Below are positions 31,645 through 38,833 of a DNA stretch of 43,796 nucleotides, piece after piece. Source of the stretch: Deltaproteobacteria bacterium. Lineage in GTDB: Bacteria; Desulfobacterota; Desulfobacteria; Desulfobacterales; ETH-SRB1. The stretch is taken from contig JAJSZT010000024.1 of NCBI GenBank assembly GCA_030272815.1, positions 1-43,796 of the forward strand, written 5' to 3'. Each line of letters begins with the position of its first letter. Position 1 is the stretch's first letter. A program made the translations under genes and the position numbers. The notes under the pieces are model-generated. The model was given only the letters and a program-made list of their open reading frames with translations, was not told the origin of the DNA and made no database searches.

Positions 31645-31805
31645 ACCTAAGTTGAGCGATTTTTTGCGAAGAAATGTGCCAAGGTCTTGATGCAGCATGG
31701 TTTACGAAAATCGGAGGCATACCAATGGCTATGTCGAGACTTTTCGCAAGCCCTTGATGCGCAAGATATTGGTGCCGGTCGAGTAAAAAATCGCTCAATT
31801 TAGGT
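31645..31805 (+). repeat. 161-bp hairpin element, full copy
   Basis: Starts ACCTAAGTTGAGCGATTTTT and ends CGCTCAATTTAGGT. It is the same length as, and about 93 percent identical to, the inverted copy at 21295-21455. The lepA start lies 37 bases downstream. Confidence 0.92.
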
Positions 31806-31841
31806 TTTATATTTATAAAATTACATTATCATATATCTTTA

Positions 31842-33638
31842 ATGAAGAATATACGAAATTTTAGCATAATAGCTCATATTGATCATGGTAAGTCGACTCT
31901 GGCAGACCGCCTTATACAGGCTACCGATGTTGTTTCTGAGCGAAATTTTCAGGATCAGATCCTCGACACAATGGATATAGAGCGGGAAAGAGGCATCACC
32001 ATAAAGAGTCAAACAGTTTGTCTCCCGTATAAAGCAAAAGACGGTCAAACATACTTCTTAAATCTTATTGATACGCCCGGACATGTTGATTTTACCTATG
32101 AAGTTTCACGCGCTCTCGCTTCATGTGAGGGCGCTCTTTTGCTTATAGACGCCAGCCAGGGTGTTGAAGCACAGACCCTGGCCAATCTTTATCTTGCAGT
32201 GGAACATGATCTTGAAATTATTCCGGTAATAAACAAAATAGATTTGCCATCCGCCGATATTGAGAGAACAAAAAATCAGATTAACGACGATTTAGGCTTA
32301 GATCCTGAATCGGCAATTCTTACCTCAGCCAAAGAAGGTGTCGGCATAGAAGATGTGCTTGAAGGGGTGGTTAACAAACTTCCGCCGCCCTCGGGAGATC
32401 CGGACGCACCGCTTAAAGCCCTGATTTTCGACTCCCACTACGATTCTTACAGAGGAACTATAGTCCATGTCAGAATATTTCAGGGGAAAATAAAGCCGGG
32501 CGATGTCATCACATTTATGTCCAATAATGCTGTTTATAAAACCGAGGAGGTAGGGATATTTCAGATAGAAAAAATGCCGAAAAAGGAGCTTTCAGCGGGC
32601 CAGGTAGGTTATATTATTGCTGGGATAAAAACAGTAAGCGACACAAAATGCGGTGATACAATTACGCTGAAAAACCGGCCATGTAAAAGCCCAATGCCCG
32701 GATTCAAAATTGAAAAACCGGTTGTATTTTCTTCTATCTACCCTGTAGCATCTGATGAATACGAGGAACTGGCGCTTGCAATGGAAAAGCTTAAATTAAA
32801 TGATGCTTCATTAATTTATGAAAAAGACTCCTCTGTAGCTCTGGGCTTTGGTTTTCGCTGCGGATTTCTGGGGCTTCTTCATCTTGAAGTCGTGCAGGAA
32901 AGACTTGAACGTGAATACGATCTTTCTCTGATTCTTACGGCTCCCTCTGTAAGATACAAGCTTATAATGCAAGACGGTTCATCCAGGATAATCGACAACC
33001 CTGCTTTGTATCCGGATCCGGCGGGGATTGATAAAACGCTCGAGCCATTCATCCGGGCTTCGATAATAATACCGGACCGTTATATGGGAACGGTTATGAA
33101 GCTGTGCCTTGAAAGACGGGGAATAAATACCACTTATCAGTATCTTACTAATAACCGCCTGGAGATGATTTTTGAACTTCCACTTGCTGAAGTTATTTAT
33201 GACTTTTACGATAAACTGAAATCATCAACTCAGGGATACGGATCATTCGACTACGAAATAATAGATTACAGAGAGACAGATCTTGCAAAACTTGATATTT
33301 TGATAAACGGTGACCGTGTAGATGCATTATCACAGTTGGTCAACAAAGACAGGGCTGTTGAACGGGCAAGACATGCATGTGAAAAACTAAAGGATGAAAT
33401 TCCTCGACAGATGTTTAAAATAGCCATACAGGGTGCAATCGGCGGAAATATTATAGCGCGTAAGACCATTTCAGCCTTAAGAAAAGACGTAACAGCAAAA
33501 TGCTATGGCGGAGATATAACGCGAAAACGCAAACTTCTCGAAAAACAGAAAAAAGGTAAAAAAAGAATGAAGATGGTGGGAAAAGTTATGATTCCTCAGT
33601 CTGCATTTTTATCAGTGTTAAAAACAGATAAAGATTAG
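31842..33638 (+). CDS. lepA: Elongation factor 4 (back-translocase LepA)
   Basis: A 598-residue translational GTPase. G1 is AHIDHGKST (residues 11-19), the switch I and II regions read [18 protein letters not shown] and DTPGHVDF, and G4 is NKIDLP. Domains II-V follow, and the LepA-specific C-terminal domain has [20 protein letters not shown] and [19 protein letters not shown]. Complete and standard length. It promotes back-translocation or ribosome biogenesis. The start agrees with the family ([19 protein letters not shown]). A 161-bp repeat sits directly upstream and may supply the leader or promoter. Confidence 0.98.
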   Translation: MKNIRNFSIIAHIDHGKSTLADRLIQATDVVSERNFQDQILDTMDIERERGITIKSQTVCLPYKAKDGQTYFLNLIDTPGHVDFTYEVSRALASCEGALLLIDASQGVEAQTLANLYLAVEHDLEIIPVINKIDLPSADIERTKNQINDDLGLDPESAILTSAKEGVGIEDVLEGVVNKLPPPSGDPDAPLKALIFDSHYDSYRGTIVHVRIFQGKIKPGDVITFMSNNAVYKTEEVGIFQIEKMPKKELSAGQVGYIIAGIKTVSDTKCGDTITLKNRPCKSPMPGFKIEKPVVFSSIYPVASDEYEELALAMEKLKLNDASLIYEKDSSVALGFGFRCGFLGLLHLEVVQERLEREYDLSLILTAPSVRYKLIMQDGSSRIIDNPALYPDPAGIDKTLEPFIRASIIIPDRYMGTVMKLCLERRGINTTYQYLTNNRLEMIFELPLAEVIYDFYDKLKSSTQGYGSFDYEIIDYRETDLAKLDILINGDRVDALSQLVNKDRAVERARHACEKLKDEIPRQMFKIAIQGAIGGNIIARKTISALRKDVTAKCYGGDITRKRKLLEKQKKGKKRMKMVGKVMIPQSAFLSVLKTDKD

Positions 33639-33710
33639 ACGCTTATGAAGATTGAAGGCATCCTCTCTATTTCATTTAAAATGATAGAGCGAAGCGATAC
33701 AATAAATATT

Positions 33711-33956
33711 GTAACCGTTCACGGTTTACAGTTATCGGTTCACGGTTGAAAAAAACAGAAGGTTTATAAATATTGCACAAGGATCGGCTGCGGAGCTGAG
33801 AACACAGATTTATATTTCACGAGAAGTTAATATATTTTCTGATTTAGATGCGAAAGAATTAATTCAAGAGTTGAAATCAATATCCAAAATGCTTCAATCG
33901 TTGCACAGTTCATTAAAAAAACTGTGAACTGTGAACCGACAACCGTGAACGGTTAC
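33711..33956. repeat. Inverted-repeat element of GGTTCAC words enclosing an S23-gene remnant
   Basis: Left arm 33711-33747 and right arm 33920-33956. The outer 16 bases (GTAACCGTTCACGGTT) are perfect inverted copies, with further TCGGTTCAC matches inside. Both sides are flanked by AAATATT. The design is the same as at 6025-6176 with other words. It separates lepA from leuC. Confidence 0.85.
33754..33927 (+). pseudogene. C-terminal remnant of an S23 four-helix-bundle protein
   Basis: 57 codons read NRRFINIAQGSAAELRTQIY, then ISREVNIFSDLDAKELIQEL and KSISKMLQSLHSSLKKL, ending at TGA 33925 inside the right repeat arm. This is the second half of the 23S-rRNA intervening-sequence protein family (PF05635): FLxIAxGSxxELxTQLxIAxxLGYL, EIxxMLxxLIxSLK. 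The first half and start are absent. It is not located in an rRNA gene. Function of free-standing family members is unknown. Confidence 0.78.
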
Positions 33957-34007
33957 CAAATATTCAATTGTCAATTTGGTTCCGGCTTGTCCGGGTTAGG
34001 AGGTTAT

Positions 34008-35291
34008 ATGGGGAAAACCGTTGCTGAAAAAATATTTGATTCCCATTTTGTGGACAACCCGTCAGGAGATATTCATGTTATCGGTCTTGATGCTGTTTTC
34101 TGCCATGAAATAACAACACCTGTTGCAATAAATGATCTGGTAAGCCGGAATAAAGACAGGGTGTTTGATCCTGATAAAATCAAAGCTGTGATTGACCACG
34201 TTACTCCTGCAAAGGATTCAAAAACAGCCATGCAGGGTAAAATTTTAAGAGATTGGGCCAGGCGTCACAATATTAGGGATTTCTTTGACATAGGCAGAAA
34301 CGGAGTATGCCATGCAATTTTTCCGGAAAAAGGTTTTGTTCGTCCGGGTTATACAGTAATCATGGGTGATTCCCATACCTGTACCCACGGTGCATTTTGC
34401 GCATTTGCGGCAGGCGTTGGCACAACCGATCTTGAAGTGGGAATTCTAAAGGGCGTTTGTGCGTTTCATTACCCCTCGACAATTAAAATCAACATAGTCG
34501 GTAAAATGCTGGCCGGCGTTTATGCAAAGGATGTAATTCTTTCCATAATCGGAAGGCTCGGCGTAAACGGCGCTACAAACAAAGTTATAGAATTTACAGG
34601 GCCTGCAGTGGATGCAATGAGCATGGAAGCCAGGATGACTCTATGCAACATGGCAATTGAAGCAGGAGGGACATGCGGAATCTGCCATCCGGACATGACG
34701 ACCGTTGAATATTTGTGGGAATTTATTAAAGATAAATATCCAACAAAAGAAAAAGCTTTTGAGGAATTTAAGAAGTTTTCTCCTGATCCGGATGCAGAAT
34801 ACCATGATGTGATAGAATATGATATAAGCCGGCTTGAACCCATGGTTACTTTCGGATTTAAACCCGACCAGGTAAAACCCGTAAGGGAGATGGAAAAAAC
34901 AAAGGTAGATCAGGTTTACATAGGGTCATGCACAAACGGAAGAATTGAAGATTTAAGAATTGCCGCCCGGGTGCTGAAAGGCAATAAGATAAGTGACTCT
35001 GTGCGGGGCATTATATCACCTGCAACTCCAAAAGTTTTCAGGCAGGCAATGGATGAAGGTATTCTTAAAACATTCATGGACGCTGGTTTCTGTGTGACAA
35101 ATCCGACCTGCGGAGCATGTCTCGGCATGAGCAATGGTGTGCTTGCAGAAGGCGAAGTATGCGCTTCAACAACAAACCGAAATTTTAACGGCCGGATGGG
35201 CAAAGGCGGAATGGTGCACCTTATGAGTCCCGCTACGGCAGCAGCATGCGCCATCTCGGGGTATATTACAAATTCAACTTTATATAAATAG
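34008..35291 (+). CDS. leuC: 3-isopropylmalate dehydratase large subunit (LeuC / homoaconitase family)
   Basis: A 427-residue aconitase-fold protein of the two-subunit LeuC type. The [4Fe-4S] cysteines are Cys308 (GSCTNGR), Cys368 and Cys371 (PTCGACLGM). Other family blocks: VIMGDSHTCTHGAFCAFAAG, GTTDLE and CNMAIEAGGTCGI. It isomerises 2- to 3-isopropylmalate in leucine synthesis with LeuD; close relatives act on homoaconitate or dimethylmalate. ATG 34008 was chosen because GGAGGT precedes it; the open frame upstream from 33924 runs through the repeat element and is not family sequence. leuD begins 18 bases after the stop. Confidence 0.93.
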   Translation: MGKTVAEKIFDSHFVDNPSGDIHVIGLDAVFCHEITTPVAINDLVSRNKDRVFDPDKIKAVIDHVTPAKDSKTAMQGKILRDWARRHNIRDFFDIGRNGVCHAIFPEKGFVRPGYTVIMGDSHTCTHGAFCAFAAGVGTTDLEVGILKGVCAFHYPSTIKINIVGKMLAGVYAKDVILSIIGRLGVNGATNKVIEFTGPAVDAMSMEARMTLCNMAIEAGGTCGICHPDMTTVEYLWEFIKDKYPTKEKAFEEFKKFSPDPDAEYHDVIEYDISRLEPMVTFGFKPDQVKPVREMEKTKVDQVYIGSCTNGRIEDLRIAARVLKGNKISDSVRGIISPATPKVFRQAMDEGILKTFMDAGFCVTNPTCGACLGMSNGVLAEGEVCASTTNRNFNGRMGKGGMVHLMSPATAAACAISGYITNSTLYK

Positions 35292-35309
35292 TGAGGCCGG
35301 AAAAAAATT

Positions 35310-35834
35310 ATGAAAAATTTCAGCGGAAAAGTGCTGTTCCTCGACAGATCAGATATCAATACAGATGAAATAATTCCTGCAAAATACCTTACGGAAATTT
35401 CCAAGGAAGCGCTTAAACCCTATCTTTTAGAGGACCTGCGAATAGATGGATTTGCTCAGGGAAAGGATATTAAAGGAAAAAGCGTAATCATAACCAGGGC
35501 TAATTTCGGGTGTGGTTCCTCCAGAGAGCATGCCCCCTGGGCACTTGAGGTAAACGGCATTAACATGGTGATTGCAGAAAGTTTTGCAAGGATATTCAGA
35601 CAAAACATGTTCAACTGCGGAATGATGGCGGTGGAACTGCCCGGCCAGAGCATAGATCATCTTTTCCAGGTCTTTTCAGGCAAAGAGACATCCATCGAAA
35701 CAGATCTTGAAAAAAATGTATTTATTCTTAAAGCTGACGGACTTGAAGAAAAAGCAGGCTTTTCAATCTCAGACTTTGACCGCTCTCTTGTTGTCTCTGG
35801 CGGATGGGTTGAATACGCTGACGCTAAATATTAA
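35310..35834 (+). CDS. leuD: 3-isopropylmalate dehydratase small subunit
   Basis: A 174-residue swivel-domain subunit. Conserved blocks: DRSDINTDEIIPAKYLTEIS (substrate-recognition loop with YLT), then ITRANFGCGSSREHAPWALE and VIAESFARIFRQNMFNCGMM. It completes the LeuC active site. The YLT loop differs slightly from the common YLR or YLV of characterised members, so the exact substrate (isopropylmalate, homoaconitate or a related hydroxyacid) is not certain. No other leu genes are in the window. Confidence 0.92.
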   Translation: MKNFSGKVLFLDRSDINTDEIIPAKYLTEISKEALKPYLLEDLRIDGFAQGKDIKGKSVIITRANFGCGSSREHAPWALEVNGINMVIAESFARIFRQNMFNCGMMAVELPGQSIDHLFQVFSGKETSIETDLEKNVFILKADGLEEKAGFSISDFDRSLVVSGGWVEYADAKY

Positions 35835-36097
35835 CAATGCGTCTCGCTCTATCGACGCATCCGGTTTTACCTTCCACCTGACACACAGCGTCGGCACTCT
35901 GAAATAAAACAAACATTTCACAGCTCACTGCTCGGCCTGCACGTACCCACCTGTCAACGCTTCAGCCAGGACATTACTGTCACCACCTATGACTCGGGGT
36001 CAACGTGGGTCGCTGAAAGAAAAAAGTTATGCTCAAGGGATGTAAAAAAGGATCTATAAAGAATTCAGGGAATTGATAAAATACAAGGAGGTGCAGG
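35835..36097. other. Gene-less stretch with a GC-richer block
   Basis: 35838-36005 is GC-richer than its surroundings, has no supportable reading frame, and includes phrases such as CTGCTCGGCCTGCACGTACC that I associate with mobile-element flanks in other genomes, without being able to name the element. From 36030 on it is AT-rich leader of purC with AAGGAGGTG as ribosome-binding site. Confidence 0.3.
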
Positions 36098-37126
36098 ATG
36101 GGTAGTGTAAAAGATCTTAAAATTCTAAAAAAGTCAACCCCGGATAATCCCGGGCAGGCAAGATTTATCTTCTCAGATAGATACTCTATATTCGACTGGG
36201 GAGAAATGCCTGACCATATTCATTATAAAGGTGCGGCCATCACACTTCTTGGCGCATATTTTTTTGAAAAACTTGAAAAAATCGGTGTTTCCACTCATTA
36301 TGCAGGGCTTGTGGAGGATAATACAGTTAAAAAACTCTCTGAGATCAAGAAGCCCACAAATATAATGGAAGTTAAATTGTTACGAGTTATAAGTCCTGAA
36401 CTTCAAGGGGATCAATATGATTATTCAATGTACCAGAGTGAAAAAGGGGGATTTTTGATTCCTCTTGAGGTGATTTACAGGAATTTTCTACCGCCGGGCA
36501 GCAGTGTTTTTAAACGCCTGAAAGATGGAGAAATAACGCCCCGTGATATGGGGCTGGATAAAGAGCCTGTTCCCAACCAGAAATTGGATATACCAATTCT
36601 GGATGTCTCCACCAAACTGGAGATAACGGACAGGTACTTAACCTGGGCGGAAGCCCAACGAATCTCGGGTTTAAGTGATAACGAAATAATCAAATTGAAA
36701 AGCCTCACAAACAGAGTCAATGATCTTATAACCAGGGAGTTTTCAAAGATAGGCCTGGTAAACGAAGACGGAAAAATAGAAGTCGGCTTTGACAGCGAAC
36801 GTCGCCTGATGGTGGTTGATGTCCTTGGCACGCTGGATGAGTGCCGTTTTACATTAGATGGATTCCCTGTGAGCAAGGAAATAGCACGGATATACTATCG
36901 CAATACAGCATGGTGTCAGGCTGTGGAACAAGCAAAGAAAGAGGACAGGCAGCAGTGGAAAAATATATGCGAATCAAACCCGGAACCACTGTCTTCCGGA
37001 TTGAACCTGTTGATTTCACAGATTTATTGTGCGTGCACCAATGAAATTACTGAACATGAGTGGTTCAAAGATGTGCCTCCGGTAAAAGAAATATTGAAAG
37101 AGATAAAGGAGATTCTTCCCTCATGA
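36098..37126 (+). CDS. purC: Phosphoribosylaminoimidazole-succinocarboxamide synthase
   Basis: A 342-residue SAICAR synthetase. Recognisable blocks: ARFIFSDRYSIFDWGEMPDH (FxxxDRxSxFD), VEVIYRNFLPPGSS-like region in PLEVIYRNFLPPGSSVFKRL, IPILDVSTKLEITDRYLTWA (EfSTKxE equivalent), and a late VDVLGTLDECRFTLDG (VLIDEISTPDSSRF equivalent). It joins aspartate to CAIR in purine synthesis. It is about 100 residues longer than the E. coli enzyme, matching the longer variant of the family. Strong ribosome-binding site AAGGAGGTG. It stands alone; no other pur gene is nearby. Confidence 0.9.
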   Translation: MGSVKDLKILKKSTPDNPGQARFIFSDRYSIFDWGEMPDHIHYKGAAITLLGAYFFEKLEKIGVSTHYAGLVEDNTVKKLSEIKKPTNIMEVKLLRVISPELQGDQYDYSMYQSEKGGFLIPLEVIYRNFLPPGSSVFKRLKDGEITPRDMGLDKEPVPNQKLDIPILDVSTKLEITDRYLTWAEAQRISGLSDNEIIKLKSLTNRVNDLITREFSKIGLVNEDGKIEVGFDSERRLMVVDVLGTLDECRFTLDGFPVSKEIARIYYRNTAWCQAVEQAKKEDRQQWKNICESNPEPLSSGLNLLISQIYCACTNEITEHEWFKDVPPVKEILKEIKEILPS

Positions 37127-37681
37127 AGATTGTTAAGGAATCTGTGCAAGCAATATGCTTGCGATTGTAATTAAAAATGTTAACTAGTTTTACATAAACA
37201 TGTATCAAGTGTTTGATGTGAAAGAAAGTAGAACACCACCAATGTCATCTTTGCGACATTACATAGATGACAGGACATTATTATCATTTGAAGATGATAT
37301 AGGTAGCCGTTCACGGCTTGAAACTTGAAATTGGAAAATAGAAATTTGGGAGAGATTAAAATAGAAATTGGAAATTGGGAAGAACAGTACAAAAGTATGA
37401 AGGCCAAATTTTGTTAGAAAAAACCATTAGTTATTCATAATCCCCAAAGAAAAACAGATCAGGTTTTAACATTTAACAATTATGTTGAACTGAAATAGCG
37501 AGCGCATTTCCCGTAGCTTGTCGAAGCGAAAGCAAAGATCCCGCCTATACGGGGCTGTGGGGTTAGCGAGCGAATCTTCAATGATTCGATCACATAGCAA
37601 CAGGGCAGGCTGAACAATACGAAATTTTAACATCATTGATGACCGTGCGAAGTGTACACAATGATACTTCCAGGGGGAAAT
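37127..37681. other. 555-base gene-less region with repeat debris
   Basis: It contains a small hairpin GCAAGCA/TGCTTGC (37146-37162) after purC, a fragment with CCGTTCACGG and repeated GAAATTGG words (37307-37382) that recalls the arms of the S23 elements, and the left copy of the 58-bp inverted repeat (37498-37555). A minus-strand frame over 37180-37407 lacks protein-like character. No gene can be supported. Confidence 0.6.
37498..37555 (-). repeat. Left copy of the 58-bp inverted repeat flanking the radical-SAM cassette
   Basis: Its reverse complement reads GCCCCG, then CGGGATCTTTGCTTTCGCTT, CGACAAGCTACGGGAAATGC and GCTCGCT. It matches 41230-41288 on the plus strand at roughly 80-90 percent, with most differences in a 6-base patch near one end. 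Confidence 0.85.
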
Positions 37682-38833
37682 ATGGAAAGATTTCTTAAAG
37701 AAAAAACTTCCCGCCGAGCATTTTTAACAAAAGGCTGTCTGTTTTTAACCTCTTTTGGAATTTATCCCGGTTTTTTTGACTCGTTGACCAAAAAGGCATG
37801 GGCAAAAAGGGGTACGCTCTCTTTACGGGAGGCAATGTTTTATAAAAGGCTTGCCAATAATATAGTTCAGTGCAAGGTCTGCTTCCGTGGCTGTATACTG
37901 AAAGAGGGGGAGAGAAGTTTCTGCCGCAATAAAGAGAATATTGATGGCCGGCTCTATAATCTGGTCTATGGGAGGCCCTCAGCAGTACATATTGACCCTA
38001 TTGAAAAAGAGCCATCCCTCCATATGCTTCCTGGAACAAAGATCCTTTGCTTTGGGACTGCGGGCTGCAATTTTCGCTGTAAATTCTGTCATAACTGGCA
38101 TCTTTCCCAGAGATCGATTGAGGAGATGGAATATACCTATGACCTTTTGCCGGAAGAGGCAGTAAAAATAGCCATAAAGAAGAGGATTCCCACCCTTTCT
38201 TTTACCTATAATGAACCGACCAGCTTCTATGAATATGTTTACGATATTGCCAGACTTGCCAAAAAGAAGGGCTTAAGGATTCTCTGGCATTCTAACGGAG
38301 CAATGAATCCCGAACCCTTAAAGGAACTCCTCAAATATACCGATGCGGTTACTATCGATCTAAAGGGTTTTACTAATAAATTCTATCAGGACACCTCGTC
38401 TGCCAAACTTGAGCCAATACTGAGGACATTGAAGATCATCAGAGAAGAAGGAAGATGGCTTGAGATCGTAAATTTACACATCCCCACCCTGAATGATAAT
38501 CCTGACGATGTGAAAAAGATGTGTCTCTGGATTAAAGAGAATCTGGGAGAATATACACCCTTACATTTTTCCCGTTTTTTCCCCGCCTACAAGCTCACCA
38601 ACCTTCCGCCAACGCCTATAAAGAAGCTGGAACAGGCCTATAAGATTGCCAAAGAAGCGGGCTTAGAATATGTAACCATTGGCAATGTCCCCGGCCATAA
38701 ACATAACTCCACCTTCTGCTCTAATTGCGGGAAGAGGCTAATTCACCGTATCCATTTTACGGTTGAGACAAATAACCTGACAGAGGGGAAGTGCAAGTTT
38801 TGTGGTCATAAAATTCCCGGGATCTGGAAATAG
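37682..38833 (+). CDS. AmmeMemoRadiSam-type radical SAM protein with a twin-arginine N-terminus
   Basis: A 383-residue protein. The radical SAM cluster motif is Cys129, Cys133, Cys136 (GTAGCNFRCKFCHNW). The N-terminal cysteine region (CKVCFRGC, then SFCRNK, 64-81) and the C-terminal pairs CSNCGKR and CKFCGHK look like zinc knuckles, as in the AmrS/PflA-like family. Unusually it starts with a Tat-like signal SRRAFLTKGCLFL (Arg11-Arg12) and a hydrophobic stretch to about residue 33. ATG 37682 has AGGGGGA upstream; an in-frame ATG at 37652 is less likely. The stop TAG directly abuts the next ATG, so the two genes are coupled. The reaction is unknown; the family partner AmmeMemo proteins are not in the window. 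Confidence 0.88.
   Translation: MERFLKEKTSRRAFLTKGCLFLTSFGIYPGFFDSLTKKAWAKRGTLSLREAMFYKRLANNIVQCKVCFRGCILKEGERSFCRNKENIDGRLYNLVYGRPSAVHIDPIEKEPSLHMLPGTKILCFGTAGCNFRCKFCHNWHLSQRSIEEMEYTYDLLPEEAVKIAIKKRIPTLSFTYNEPTSFYEYVYDIARLAKKKGLRILWHSNGAMNPEPLKELLKYTDAVTIDLKGFTNKFYQDTSSAKLEPILRTLKIIREEGRWLEIVNLHIPTLNDNPDDVKKMCLWIKENLGEYTPLHFSRFFPAYKLTNLPPTPIKKLEQAYKIAKEAGLEYVTIGNVPGHKHNSTFCSNCGKRLIHRIHFTVETNNLTEGKCKFCGHKIPGIWK

Noticed and set aside
33711-33956. S23 gene as evidence of a nearby 23S rRNA intervening sequence
   Set aside because: No rRNA sequence flanks either S23 remnant; both lie between protein genes.
33924-34007. N-terminal extension of LeuC by 28 residues
   Set aside because: These codons translate the right arm of the inverted-repeat element; GGAGGT before ATG 34008 and family alignment support the shorter protein.
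37180-37407. 75-residue minus-strand frame
   Set aside because: Low-complexity repeat debris (GAAATTGG words) and hairpins; no recognisable protein.
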